This document shows positions 1-8,245 of a stretch of 64,000 nucleotides of DNA, one piece after another (position 1 is the stretch's first letter; each line of letters begins with the position of its first letter). This DNA comes from Nonomuraea antri (lineage in GTDB: Bacteria > Actinomycetota > Actinomycetes > Streptosporangiales > Streptosporangiaceae), in the NCBI RefSeq assembly GCF_013283785.1, contig NZ_JABCPZ010000014.1, positions 23,115 through 87,114 on the forward strand, in the 5' to 3' direction. The notes under the pieces are model-generated. The model saw nothing but the letters and a program-made list of their open reading frames with translations, did no database searches and was not told the DNA's origin. A program made the position numbers and the translations under genes.

Positions 1-848
1 AGCAGCCCGGCGGCGCCGAGCGCGGTGACGGCCGCGTCCACGGCGCGGCCGTCGAGGCCGGGCATGCGTTCCAGCAGTTCGGGGAAGCCCTGGTCGCCCA
101 GGACCGCCAGGCATCTGGCCACCTGCAGCTCGGCGCCGCCGGCCCGGCGCAGCAGGGCCACCACGGCCTGCCGGTAGTGGTGGCCGACGGCCTGTTCGAG
201 CGTGTCCGCGTAGCCGTCGAGGTCGGCCAGGAGCGCCCGGACCAGCAGCGGGTTGCCGCCGCTCAGCCGGTGCAGCCCGGGCCCCAGCCGCTCGGCCGCG
301 CGCGGGCTCAGGCGCCGGCGGGCCATCTCGGTGACCCCGTCGGCGCCGACCGGGCCGACGACGACCTCGTGGCAGGGCCGGACCGGACGGACCGCCCGCC
401 CGGCCCGCGACCGCTCGCTCACCATCACCAGCACCGGGGCGGAACGGGCCCGCCGGACGAAGTAGTCCAGGCAGCGCAGCGACGCCTCGTCGGCCTCGTC
501 GGCGTCGTCCACGCTGAGCAACAGGGGCCGGGCGGTGACCGCCCCGGCCCAGATCGTGTTCATCATCCGCACCCACGGGGCGCCCCCGTGCGGCAGGTCG
601 GCAGGCAGCCGCTCGGCCATGAACAGGCGGCGCAGCAGGCCCAGCGGCTCCCTGCGCCCCGCGTCGGCGGCCCGCGCGGCCCGCACCTCGAACCCGAGCG
701 AGCGGGCGGGCGCCTCGGCCGCCCGGAGCAGCGCGGTCTTGCCACAGGCGACGGGACCCGTGACCGTCAGGGCGCCGCCCACCCCGCCGGCGCATTCGGC
801 CAGGCGCTTGCGCAAGACGGCGAGTTGCTTTTCTCGATCCACCATCAT
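1..848 (-). CDS. LAL-type (large ATP-binding LuxR) transcriptional regulator, N-terminal part, cut by the window edge
   Basis: Reading leftward from ATG 848 (or the adjacent ATG 845), the frame stays open to base 1. The start VDREKQLAVLRKRL is followed by a Walker A motif GPVACGKT near residue 32 and a Walker B-like LLLSVDDADEAD. This is the usual N-terminus of LuxR-family regulators with a large STAND-type ATPase domain, which activate secondary-metabolite clusters in actinomycetes. The C-terminal HTH lies outside the window, so the family call rests on the ATPase half. No strong ribosome site decides between the two ATGs. It is divergent from the sugar reductase at 988, with a LmbU-like palindrome between them, so it may itself be under that control. 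Confidence 0.75.
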   Translation of the reverse strand, partial: MMVDREKQLAVLRKRLAECAGGVGGALTVTGPVACGKTALLRAAEAPARSLGFEVRAARAADAGRREPLGLLRRLFMAERLPADLPHGGAPWVRMMNTIWAGAVTARPLLLSVDDADEADEASLRCLDYFVRRARSAPVLVMVSERSRAGRAVRPVRPCHEVVVGPVGADGVTEMARRRLSPRAAERLGPGLHRLSGGNPLLVRALLADLDGYADTLEQAVGHHYRQAVVALLRRAGGAELQVARCLAVLGDQGFPELLERMPGLDGRAVDAAVTALGAAGL

Positions 849-935
849 AACTGGTCACAATGCCAGCGAATTTCCCCGGATACACGATGAGTTGATCCGT
901 TCCGCCATTTCGGGCACCATCGCGTTAAAAGTGGA

Positions 936-953
936 TGTCTCGCTGGCGGGACA
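936..953. promoter_or_regulatory. LmbU-like palindromic operator, site 1
   Basis: TGTCTCGCTGGCGGGACA is an imperfect 18-bp palindrome in the gap between the left-edge regulator and the operon starting at 988. Its core CTCGCTGGCGGG differs at two of 12 positions from CTCGCCGGCGAG, the palindrome reported for LmbU. It is the inverted equivalent of sites 2 and 3. A LmbU-family protein is encoded at 9246-9893. Confidence 0.7.
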
Positions 954-987
954 CCTCGTTTGTCGAACGCGAAAGCAGGTCCCGACC

Positions 988-1734
988 ATGGAGATCGTGG
1001 GCAACGGATTTCTCGCGCGCCATCTGCGGCCAATTGCCGACACTCACCCCGAGCACCTGATATTCGCCGCCGGAGTCTCTCTCTGGAAGAATTCCGAGAC
1101 GGACTACGAACGCGAGACCTCGCTGGTCCTGGAGAATTTGCGGCGGTGCGCCGACACCGGGCGCGTGTTCGTCTTTTTCTCCACGGCGTCGATGAGCATG
1201 TACGGCGCCCCCGGCTGCCGCGGCGTCGAGGACGAGCGGGTCGACCCGGTGACACCGTACGGCGTGCACAAGCACAGCCTCGAACGGTTGATCATGGATT
1301 CCGGCGTCCGCCACCTCATCCTGCGGCTGTGCTACGTGGTGGGCCCCGGCGGGCCGGGCAACCGCCTGATCCCCGCGCTCATGGACCAGATCGCCACCGG
1401 GTCGGTGACCCTCTACCGCAGCGCCAGGCGGGACCTCATCCACGTCGGCGACTGGGTGAGCATGCTGGACAAGATCCTCGCGGCCGGGGTCGAGCGCGAG
1501 GTGCTCAACATGGCCACCGGCCAGTCGGTACCGATCGGCCTGGTCATCGACCACCTGGAGAAGCGGCTCGGCGTGTCCGTGGAACGCGTCGTGATCGACG
1601 AGGGCACCGCGCACTGGATCTCCACCGACAAGCTCAGGCGGCTGGTGCCCGCCGTCACCGAGATGGACTTCGGCCCCGACTACTACCGGACCGTACTCGA
1701 CCGCTACCTCGAAGCAGCCGGTCACCGCGTCTGA
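988..1734 (+). CDS. NDP-deoxyhexose 4-ketoreductase-like SDR/epimerase-family protein
   Basis: This 248-residue short-chain dehydrogenase-like protein of the NAD-dependent epimerase/dehydratase family begins with a Rossmann motif GNGFLARHL. It carries a serine in FFSTASMSMYG and the YxxxK pair in PYGVHKHSLE. Proteins of this size and type in sugar cassettes usually reduce C-4 of TDP-4-keto-deoxyhexoses as the last step before glycosyl transfer. The ATG at 988 gives a compact N-terminus starting at the Rossmann strand; a longer upstream extension in the same frame looks non-coding. It is the first gene of a + strand operon continuing with the KASIII-like, dehydrogenase, prolyl ligase and PCP genes, and lies 35 bp downstream of a LmbU-like operator. 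Exact substrate and stereochemistry cannot be read from sequence. Confidence 0.7.
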   Translation: MEIVGNGFLARHLRPIADTHPEHLIFAAGVSLWKNSETDYERETSLVLENLRRCADTGRVFVFFSTASMSMYGAPGCRGVEDERVDPVTPYGVHKHSLERLIMDSGVRHLILRLCYVVGPGGPGNRLIPALMDQIATGSVTLYRSARRDLIHVGDWVSMLDKILAAGVEREVLNMATGQSVPIGLVIDHLEKRLGVSVERVVIDEGTAHWISTDKLRRLVPAVTEMDFGPDYYRTVLDRYLEAAGHRV

Positions 1735-1744
1735 GAGGCTGATC

Positions 1745-2788
1745 ATGCGCACGCAGGGAATCTTCATGGCGGGCCTGGCCGCCTACGTCGGCGAGCCGGT
1801 CGGCGTCGAGAGCGCGGTGGCCGACGGCCGGTGCCCGCCGGACCGGCTGCGCGGCGGCGGCCTGCTGGGCGTGGCGGTGGCCGACGGCGTGCCCGCGCCG
1901 GAAATGGCGCTCACCGCGGCGAGACAGGCGTTCGCCGAGAGCGGGCTGGAGCCGGGCGACACCGGCCTGCTGCTCTACTGCGACGTCTGGCACCAGGGGC
2001 CCGACGGCTGGTCCCCCCACTACTACCTGCAACATCACCTGGTCGGCGGCAAGGGGCTGGCGGTCGAGCTGCGGCAGGGCTGCAACGGCGTGCTCGCGGC
2101 CCTGCAGCTGGCCGGGGGCTTCCTCCCGGCCGAGGCGCCGGGCCGGCACGCGCTGATCGTGGCGGCGGACAACTTCGGCACGCCCAGGATCGACCGCTGG
2201 CGGGCGGGCCCCGACTTCCTGCTCGGCGACGGCGCGTCCGCGGTGGTCCTCAGCCGGGACGGCGGCTTCGCCGAGGTGCTCGCGGTCAACTCCCTGTCCG
2301 TCCCCGAGGCGGAGGTGCTGCACCGGTGCGGCGAGGAGTTGTTCCCGCCCAGCGCGACCACCGGCGAACCCGTCGACTTCGACGCGCGGACCAAGGAGTT
2401 CGTCCGACTGTGCGAGGCCGACGAGGAGGTCGCGTTCTCGTGGGTCACCGTCCAGCAGCGGTCGGCGGCGGTGCTGGCCAAGACGCTGCGCGAAGCCGGC
2501 ATCAGGGGCTCGGACGTCACCAGGACGGCGTTCACGAACCTGTCGCCCGAGGCGGTCGAGCACCGGTGGATGTCGCTGCTCGGGCTGCCGATGTCCCGGT
2601 CGACCTGGGACCACGCCAGGACCATCGGGCACCTGGGCGCCAGTGACCATCTGGTCGCGCTGGACCACCTGGTGCGCAGCGGGCAGGTCGGTCCTGGCGA
2701 CCACGTGCTGATGGGCGGCATCGGCCCGGGCATCACGATCTCGTGCGCCGTCGTGAAGATCCTGGCCGCCCGTCCGATGGCGGGGTGA
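1745..2788 (+). CDS. KASIII-like acyltransferase (CloN2/CerJ type)
   Basis: The 347-residue protein has the thiolase fold of ketoacyl-ACP synthase III. The active-site cysteine is in ELRQGCNGVL, near residue 113. In the C-terminal half, GHLGASDHL stands where condensing enzymes have the His and Asn motifs, so Asn seems replaced by Asp. That Cys-His-Asp arrangement is known from KASIII homologues that transfer acyl groups instead of condensing them, such as CerJ, and CloN2 plays a related role in aminocoumarin pyrrole transfer. Position directly before the dehydrogenase, prolyl-AMP ligase and PCP genes supports transfer of a pyrrolyl (or other PCP-bound) group to another carrier or a sugar. 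GAGG precedes ATG 1745 by 7 bases. Confidence 0.72.
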   Translation: MRTQGIFMAGLAAYVGEPVGVESAVADGRCPPDRLRGGGLLGVAVADGVPAPEMALTAARQAFAESGLEPGDTGLLLYCDVWHQGPDGWSPHYYLQHHLVGGKGLAVELRQGCNGVLAALQLAGGFLPAEAPGRHALIVAADNFGTPRIDRWRAGPDFLLGDGASAVVLSRDGGFAEVLAVNSLSVPEAEVLHRCGEELFPPSATTGEPVDFDARTKEFVRLCEADEEVAFSWVTVQQRSAAVLAKTLREAGIRGSDVTRTAFTNLSPEAVEHRWMSLLGLPMSRSTWDHARTIGHLGASDHLVALDHLVRSGQVGPGDHVLMGGIGPGITISCAVVKILAARPMAG

Positions 2789-2792
2789 GGGC

Positions 2793-3920
2793 ATGGATTT
2801 CGCGCTGTCCGCGCGGCAACGCGACCGGCGGGCGGAGATCCTCGCGGCCGCACATCCTCCGAACGAATCACCGTCCTGCTTCGATCGGGCCGGGTGGCTG
2901 CGGGCCGCCGCGCTCGGGCTGACCGGCGCCTGCCTGCCCGCCGAGCACGGCGGCGGCGGGCTGGGCGCGCTCGACACGGCGCTGGAGCTGGAGGCGTACA
3001 CGATGGGCGGCGCCGACACCGGCCTGGCCTTCGCCGTCGCCGCCCACCTGCTGGCCTGCGGCGTGCCCGTGCGCGAGCACGCGGGCGCGCAGGTGCGCGG
3101 CGAGCTGCTGCGCGGCCTGGCGGCGGGAGACCTGATCGCGGCGAACGCGATGACGGAGGACGGCGCGGGCTCCGACACCGGGGCGCTGGCGACGCGCGCC
3201 CGCCGCGACGGCGAGGTGTACGTGCTCGACGGGGAAAAGTCGTTCGTGAGCAACGCCCCCGTCGCCGGGGTGTTCGTCACGTACGCGGTCACGGACCCGG
3301 CGGCCGGCTTCCTGGGCATCACCGCCTTCGCCGTGCCGCACGACCTGCCCGGCGTGGCGGTGGGCCCGGCGCTGCCCAAGATGGGCCTGGACGGCTGCCA
3401 CGCCGCCCGGGTCCGCTTCACCGGCTGCCGGGTCCCGGCCAGGTACCGGCTGGGTGCGGAAGGTTCAGGCGCCGCGGTGTTCAGGCGGTCGATGGCGTGG
3501 GAACGCGCCTGCCTGCCCGCCATCTACCTGGGGGTCATGGAACGCCAGCTCGACCGGTGCGTGGGGCACGCCGGGCGACGCCGCCAGTTCGGCAGGAACA
3601 TCGGCGGTTTCCAGGCCGTCTCCCACCGGCTCGCGGGCATGAAGCTGCGCCTGGAGAGCGCCCGGCTGCTGCTCTACCGCGCCTGCTGGCAGCTCGACCA
3701 GGCGAGCGAGGCGGCCGGGCGGGCGGCCGCGCTGGCCAAGGTGGCGGTCTCCGAGGCCGCCGTGGCCAACGCGCTCGACGCCGTCCAGCTGTTCGGCGCC
3801 GCCGGGTACCTGCGTGACGGCGGGATCGAGGAGCACCTGCGCGACGCCGTACCCAGCACGATCTTCTCCGGGACGACGGACATGCAGAAGGAGCTCATCG
3901 CGAGAGGACTCGGACTGTGA
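2793..3920 (+). CDS. Acyl-CoA dehydrogenase-fold flavoprotein, probable L-prolyl-S-PCP dehydrogenase
   Basis: This is a full-length (375 aa) acyl-CoA dehydrogenase-family flavoprotein, with NAMTEDGAGSDTG as the flavin/substrate motif and FSGTTDMQKELIARGLGL at the C-terminus. Glu in the MAWERACLPAIYLG segment is a plausible catalytic base. Enzymes of this family paired with a stand-alone proline-activating ligase and a PCP (CloN3, PltE, RedW) oxidise carrier-bound proline to pyrrole-2-carboxyl. The gene is followed at once by exactly those two partners: its stop overlaps the GTG at 3917. Inference: it makes pyrrolyl-S-PCP. An ordinary fatty acyl-CoA dehydrogenase is less likely, given the tight coupling to the ligase and carrier. 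Confidence 0.78.
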   Translation: MDFALSARQRDRRAEILAAAHPPNESPSCFDRAGWLRAAALGLTGACLPAEHGGGGLGALDTALELEAYTMGGADTGLAFAVAAHLLACGVPVREHAGAQVRGELLRGLAAGDLIAANAMTEDGAGSDTGALATRARRDGEVYVLDGEKSFVSNAPVAGVFVTYAVTDPAAGFLGITAFAVPHDLPGVAVGPALPKMGLDGCHAARVRFTGCRVPARYRLGAEGSGAAVFRRSMAWERACLPAIYLGVMERQLDRCVGHAGRRRQFGRNIGGFQAVSHRLAGMKLRLESARLLLYRACWQLDQASEAAGRAAALAKVAVSEAAVANALDAVQLFGAAGYLRDGGIEEHLRDAVPSTIFSGTTDMQKELIARGLGL

Positions 3921-5353
3921 TGCTGCACCGCTACGCGATCGAGGCGGCGGCGCGCGACCCGCGGGCCGTGGCCGTCGACGGCCCGGGCCCGCCGCTCACC
4001 TACGGCGAGCTCGACCAGCGGGCGAACGCGCTGGCCGGCCTGCTGGCCCAGGCCGGGGTGCGGGCCGGCGACCGCGTCGTCATCTGGTCGGAGACGTCGG
4101 CGGAGGCCATCGTGGCCACGCAGGCCGTGCTGCGAGCGGGCGCCGCCTACGTGCCGGCCGGCGCCTCGGCGCCCCTGGCCCGCGTCGAGGCGATCGCCCG
4201 CGACTGCGCGGCCGCGGCGATCTGCACCGGCAAGGAGATCTCCGGCCTGCCCCGTATCGACCCGGCCACCGCCGTCGCCGGTGGCGTCTCGCGCCCCGAA
4301 CCGCCGACCGGCCCAGGCGACCTGGCCTACATCCTCTACACCTCGGGCTCCACCGGGACGCCCAAGGGCGTGAGCATCACCCACCGCGGCGCGTGCGCGT
4401 TCGTGGACTGGGCGGCCGGGGAACTGGGCGCGCACCCGGGCGACAGGTTCGCCAACCACGCGCCGCTCACCTTCGACCTGTCGGTGCTCGACCTCTACGC
4501 CGCCTTCGCCGGCGGCGCGACGGTCTGCCCCGTCCCCGCCGGGCTCGCGTACGCCCCCACGGCGCTGGTGGACTTCCTCTGGCGCCGGCGGATCAGCGTG
4601 TGGTATTCGGTGCCGTCCGCGCTCATGCTGATGATCAGGGACGGCGGCCTGCTCGACCGGCCCGCGCCGGCCGGGCTGCGCGCGGTGCTGTTCGCCGGGG
4701 AGAGCTTCCCCATCGGGTACGTCAGGGACCTGGCGCGCTGGACCACGGCCAGGCTGCTCAACCTCTACGGCCCCACCGAGACCAACGTCTGCACCGCGCA
4801 CGAGGTCACCCGGGCGGACCTGGAGCGGGAGCGGCCGGTCCCGATCGGCCGGCCGTGCTGCGGCGACCAGGTCTGGGCCGAACGCCCCGACGGCCGCCGG
4901 GCCGGGCCTGGCGAGGAGGGGGAGCTGTGCGTGTCCGGCCCCACGGTCATGCGCGGCTACTGGGGACGCGAGCCGCACCAGGGCCCCTACCGCACCGGCG
5001 ACCTCGCCGCGGTGCGGACCGACGGCGGCTTCGAGTTCGTCGGCCGGGTCGACGACCTGGTCAAGGTGCGCGGGCACCGGATCGAGCCGGGCGAGGTGGA
5101 GGCCGTGCTCGCCACGCATCCCGAGGTGGCCGAGGTGGCGGTCGGCGCCGTGGGCGACGGGCTGGGCCGCCGCCTGGTCGCCTTCGTGGTGCCGGAGCAG
5201 GGCACGCGTCCCGGCGTGCTCGCGCTGAAGCGGCACAGCGCCGGGCGGCTGCCGCCGTACCTGATCGCCGACTCGTTCGTGATGGTCACCGCGCTGCCCA
5301 GAACCGCCAACGGGAAGATCGACAGAAGAGCGCTAGGAGAGCTGCTGCCATGA
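3917..5353 (+). CDS. Stand-alone adenylation enzyme, probable L-prolyl-AMP ligase (CloN4/PltF type)
   Basis: At 478 aa this is a free NRPS-type adenylation protein: [11 protein letters not shown] (A3), LYGPTETN (A5), YRTGDLA (A7), GRVDDLVKVRGHRIEPGE (A8) and the lysine in LPRTANGKIDRR (A10). The binding-pocket strand APLTFDLSVLDLY, the VWYSVPSALM segment and the LFAGESFP segment resemble the proline-specific ligases that feed pyrrole formation. The specificity call is from memory of that family and is moderately secure. GTG 3917 overlaps the dehydrogenase stop (ATG 3920 is the alternative), and the gene ends in an ATGA overlap with the PCP gene. Activated amino acid would be loaded on that PCP. 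Confidence 0.75.
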   Translation: MMLHRYAIEAAARDPRAVAVDGPGPPLTYGELDQRANALAGLLAQAGVRAGDRVVIWSETSAEAIVATQAVLRAGAAYVPAGASAPLARVEAIARDCAAAAICTGKEISGLPRIDPATAVAGGVSRPEPPTGPGDLAYILYTSGSTGTPKGVSITHRGACAFVDWAAGELGAHPGDRFANHAPLTFDLSVLDLYAAFAGGATVCPVPAGLAYAPTALVDFLWRRRISVWYSVPSALMLMIRDGGLLDRPAPAGLRAVLFAGESFPIGYVRDLARWTTARLLNLYGPTETNVCTAHEVTRADLERERPVPIGRPCCGDQVWAERPDGRRAGPGEEGELCVSGPTVMRGYWGREPHQGPYRTGDLAAVRTDGGFEFVGRVDDLVKVRGHRIEPGEVEAVLATHPEVAEVAVGAVGDGLGRRLVAFVVPEQGTRPGVLALKRHSAGRLPPYLIADSFVMVTALPRTANGKIDRRALGELLP

Positions 5354-5652
5354 GCCCGAGTGAAGAGAACGTGACCGCCGAGCTGATGACGTTCGTCAGG
5401 ACCCGTTTCCTGGACGGCGATCCGGGGGGCGAGCTGGAGGAGACCTCGCCCCTGCTGGAGTGGGGGGTGCTCGACTCCATCAACTCGGCGGTCCTGCTCA
5501 CCTTCCTCAACGAGCGCTGGGGCGACGACGTGGACCTGGAGACCATCGCCGCGCGCGACTTCGCCACCGTGCGCGGCATCGCGGCGATGATCTGCGCCAG
5601 GTCCGCCTATCCCCGCTCGGCCACGAGCCGTTCCAGCTCGGCCACCAGCTGA
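5350..5652 (+). CDS. Free peptidyl carrier protein (CloN5-like)
   Basis: This 100-residue carrier protein has the phosphopantetheine serine in WGVLDSINSAVLL, near residue 44, within a typical acidic four-helix carrier sequence. It starts in an ATGA overlap with the adenylation gene and is the last gene of the operon that begins at 988. Its job is most likely to hold proline while it is oxidised to the pyrrole. The 3' end overlaps the convergent glycosyltransferase gene by 46 bp; the last 15 or so residues (SAYPRSATSRSSSATS) are low-complexity and may be non-conserved read-through of that overlap. Confidence 0.8.
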   Translation: MSPSEENVTAELMTFVRTRFLDGDPGGELEETSPLLEWGVLDSINSAVLLTFLNERWGDDVDLETIAARDFATVRGIAAMICARSAYPRSATSRSSSATS

Positions 5653-6863
5653 CGCGGCGTGGCCATGGCGGCCGCCTCCTCCTGGAGCCCGGCCGCCGCC
5701 CGGCCGAACGAATCGTCGGTGAGCAGGCGCACCAGGTCGGCCCGCACGCTCGCCGCGCTCACCAGCGCGCCCTCGCGCACCAGGCCCGCGCCCAGCTCGG
5801 CCAGGCGCTCGGCGCGTAGTCCGTCGTCGAACATGTACGGCACGACGAGCTGCGGCACCCCGTGCACGAGCGAGGTGAGGAACGTGCCCGCTCCGCCGTG
5901 GTTGACCACGGCGGAGCAACTGGGCAGCAGCGCGTTCAACGGCACGAACGGCACGATCCTCGCGTTGTCCGGGACCTCGCGCAGCCCGGCCTGCTCCTTC
6001 TCCGGGATCGTGGCCACCAGCTCGACGTCCAGGTCCGCCAGCGCGTCCAGCAGCTCCTGGACCGACACGCTGTAGCCGGTGAGCCGCTCGGTGGCCGACG
6101 TGCCGAGCGTCAGGCACACGCGCGGCCGCTCGGGCGGCGTCCACATCCAGTCCTGGACGACCGCGCGCCCGTTGTAGGGCCGGTAGCGCATGGGCAGGTA
6201 CCGCTGACCGGTCCCGGCCAGCCGGATCGAGGCCGGCATGCAGTCGACGGTGGCCTGCCCGGCCGCCATGTCCTCGGAGAAGCGCACGCCGAACCGCGCT
6301 CCCCTGGCCTCGATCCAGCCGGCCAGGGCGTCGTGGCGCTCGCCCGGCCGCTCCCGCACCAGGTCCAGGTAGGCGGCGCGGAGGCGGGCGAACAGGTCGA
6401 GGCTCCACAGGACGCGCACGTGCGCCGCGCCGCACGCCTTGGCCGCGATCGGGCCCGCGTAGGTGACCGCCTCCCACACCACCAGGTCGGGACGCCACGA
6501 CAGCGCGAACTCGGTCAGCTCCCTGATCATCGGGTCGTTGACCACCCGGCACCACCACGGGACGAACTGCTCGCCGTACCCGTTGCCCAGGTACTCCCAG
6601 GTCAGCTTCTCCGGCCGGAGCTCGGCGAAGTCGAAGGCGGGCGGCGGTTTCTCACCCCACGCCTCCGGCCGCTTGCTGAGCTGGTGCAGGATGTGGTTCT
6701 TGCCCACCGGGACGGCCGTCAGCCCGGTCGCGGTGATGACGTCGGTGAGCTCGGGCTGGCTGGCCACCCGCACCTCGTGGCCGGCGTTCTGCAGCGCCCA
6801 CGCCAGCGGCACCATGCCGAGGAAGTGGGCGCGTTCGGCGTAGGTCGCCAGCAGCACCTTCAT
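5607..6863 (-). CDS. EryCIII/DesVII-type glycosyltransferase 1
   Basis: The 418-residue GT1-family enzyme carries MVPLAWALQNAGHEVRVASQ at the N-terminus, TLGTSATERLTGY in the middle and the nucleotide-sugar motif VVNHGGAGTFLTSLVHGVPQ in the C-terminal domain. These are typical of the macrolide-type deoxysugar transferases that use TDP-sugars. It is closely similar to the two other transferases at 12701 and 13987. The start ATG at 6863 overlaps the stop of the upstream flavoprotein gene (ATGA), so the two are co-translated. EryCIII-type enzymes often need a P450-like helper (EryCII/DesVIII); none is present in the window. Sugar and acceptor are unknown. Confidence 0.88.
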   Translation of the reverse strand: MKVLLATYAERAHFLGMVPLAWALQNAGHEVRVASQPELTDVITATGLTAVPVGKNHILHQLSKRPEAWGEKPPPAFDFAELRPEKLTWEYLGNGYGEQFVPWWCRVVNDPMIRELTEFALSWRPDLVVWEAVTYAGPIAAKACGAAHVRVLWSLDLFARLRAAYLDLVRERPGERHDALAGWIEARGARFGVRFSEDMAAGQATVDCMPASIRLAGTGQRYLPMRYRPYNGRAVVQDWMWTPPERPRVCLTLGTSATERLTGYSVSVQELLDALADLDVELVATIPEKEQAGLREVPDNARIVPFVPLNALLPSCSAVVNHGGAGTFLTSLVHGVPQLVVPYMFDDGLRAERLAELGAGLVREGALVSAASVRADLVRLLTDDSFGRAAAGLQEEAAAMATPRQLVAELERLVAERG

Positions 6864-8074
6864 GAGGGCAGCACCAGGCCGCTGAGGTAGTCGACGGCGT
6901 CCACGTAGGTGAAGGGGTGCATGAACGCGCCGGCCCGCACGTCGCGGTAGAGACGCGACAGCGGGTGGGCGCCGGTGTAGGAGGCGCCGCCCACCAGGAA
7001 CATGGCCTCGTTGACCACCTCGGGCGCGAGCCGGTTGACCGCGAGCTTGGCCGCCTGGAACGGCGTCATCATGGCCAGCCCGCGCTCGCCTGGGTCGGCC
7101 GTCTCGCGGTAGGCGAGCTCGTCGGCCACCGCCAGCGCGGCGCCGACGCTCGACCGCAGGGTGTGCAGCTTCACGTCGATCTCCGCCACCAGGGTCCTGG
7201 CCGCGGGCTTGGCGCTGCCGCGCTTCAGCAGCGTGTCGACCGCGATGTCGCGGGCCGCGTGCGCGATGCCGTAGTAGATGCCGAGCATGGTGACGGAGCT
7301 GACCGTCTGGCCGGCCAGCATGGCGTTGTCCTGGGCGCCGTGCACGCCGCGCAGGATGACGTCCTCCTCGGGGATCGCGCAGTCGTCGAAGAGCAGGTCG
7401 ACGGTGCCCGAGGCGCGCATGCCCAGCCCGTCCCAGTTGTCCAGCACGGTCAGGCCGGGCCGGTCGCGGGTGAGCACCGCCATCGCCGACCGCGCCGGGC
7501 CGTCCGGCACGTGCGCCTTGGCGTACACCGCGAAGTGGGTGGCCGCGGGCGACAGGCTGACCAGGGTCTTGCCGCCCGTGAGCAGCCAGCCGCCGGTGCC
7601 GGCGCGGCGCAGCTCGGTGACGACGCCGCCCTTGGGGATGTCCTTGACCCCGGTCGGGACCACGGCCTCGCCGGCCGCCATCGCGCGCAGCAGCCGTTCG
7701 CTGAGCGCCCTGGCGACCGCGGGCCCGCGCCGCCACTCGTAGCCGAGCGTCAGGCCGCGGCTGAGCTGCATGTGCAGCGCCAGCGCCGTGGACGCGTCGG
7801 CCTCGGCCACCAGACGCAGCGCGAACGCGACGTCGTGCATGCACTCCACGCCCAGCCCGCCGAGGTCCGCTGGTACGGTGGCGCCGAGCACGCCGTCCTT
7901 GCGGAGGGCCGCGAAGATTTCCCCGGGAAAAGCACCGCGGCGATCGTTTTCGAATGCGCTCGCGCGAATGGTGTTCAGGTGCGGCAGGATGAGCGATCGC
8001 AACGCGCGCCCGGCCTCGGTCTTCGGCTCCACGAGCGCCGCGGTAAAGCTTGAATTATCCGTCCGCAGAGTCAT
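6860..8074 (-). CDS. Acyl-CoA dehydrogenase-fold flavoprotein, probable aminosugar N-oxygenase (nitrososynthase type)
   Basis: This acyl-CoA dehydrogenase-like protein of about 404 aa has the segments ALALHMQLSRGLTLGYEW, GGKTLVSLSPAATHF and GLGMRASGTVDLLFDDC. These are what I recall for the flavin-dependent nitrososynthases of nitrosugar pathways (KijD3, DnmZ, ORF36/RubN8), which oxidise the amine of TDP-3-amino-3-C-methyl sugars. The window also has the C-methyltransferase and aminotransferase such a sugar needs, and an FMN reductase at 32181 that could supply reduced flavin. I prefer ATG 8074 to ATG 8152: it gives a normal N-terminus and is preceded by AAGGGAAG. An acyl-lipid dehydrogenase is the main alternative. 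Confidence 0.62.
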   Translation of the reverse strand: MTLRTDNSSFTAALVEPKTEAGRALRSLILPHLNTIRASAFENDRRGAFPGEIFAALRKDGVLGATVPADLGGLGVECMHDVAFALRLVAEADASTALALHMQLSRGLTLGYEWRRGPAVARALSERLLRAMAAGEAVVPTGVKDIPKGGVVTELRRAGTGGWLLTGGKTLVSLSPAATHFAVYAKAHVPDGPARSAMAVLTRDRPGLTVLDNWDGLGMRASGTVDLLFDDCAIPEEDVILRGVHGAQDNAMLAGQTVSSVTMLGIYYGIAHAARDIAVDTLLKRGSAKPAARTLVAEIDVKLHTLRSSVGAALAVADELAYRETADPGERGLAMMTPFQAAKLAVNRLAPEVVNEAMFLVGGASYTGAHPLSRLYRDVRAGAFMHPFTYVDAVDYLSGLVLPS

Positions 8075-8164
8075 ATGCGGCAACCCCGCTTCCCTTGTTA
8101 ATACAACCGGCTGGATTCCTGGCGATTCAGACCATGACAGCCATTCGGCCACTTTTGCAATAAC

Positions 8165-8193
8165 TTGACCGGCACATCGCCCGGACCTAGCGT
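8165..8193 (+). promoter_or_regulatory. Sigma-70-like promoter for the 8246-15237 operon
   Basis: TTGACC (8165-8170) and TAGCGT (8188-8193) are separated by 17 bp and followed after one base by the LmbU-like palindrome, so the operator would cover the transcription start. The identical -35/-10 pair with 17-bp spacing occurs at 19010-19038. This is read from sequence only. Confidence 0.6.
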
Positions 8194-8194
8194 T

Positions 8195-8212
8195 TGTCCC
8201 GCTGGCGAGACA
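8195..8212. promoter_or_regulatory. LmbU-like palindromic operator, site 2
   Basis: TGTCCCGCTGGCGAGACA lies between the divergent flavoprotein/GT1 operon and the + strand operon that includes the LmbU-like gene itself, which suggests autoregulation. It is identical to site 3 over 17 of 18 bases. Confidence 0.75.
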
Positions 8213-8245
8213 TTATTCGCCGCAATAAATGCGAGGTGAATGAAC

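Noticed and set aside
177..890. Open frame on the + strand at the left edge
   Set aside because: The minus strand of the same region encodes a regulator with Walker motifs; the + frame is its shadow.
6860..8074. Second prolyl dehydrogenase for the pyrrole unit
   Set aside because: It is not coupled to a ligase or PCP, and its central motifs differ from the enzyme at 2793; it resembles aminosugar N-oxygenases more.
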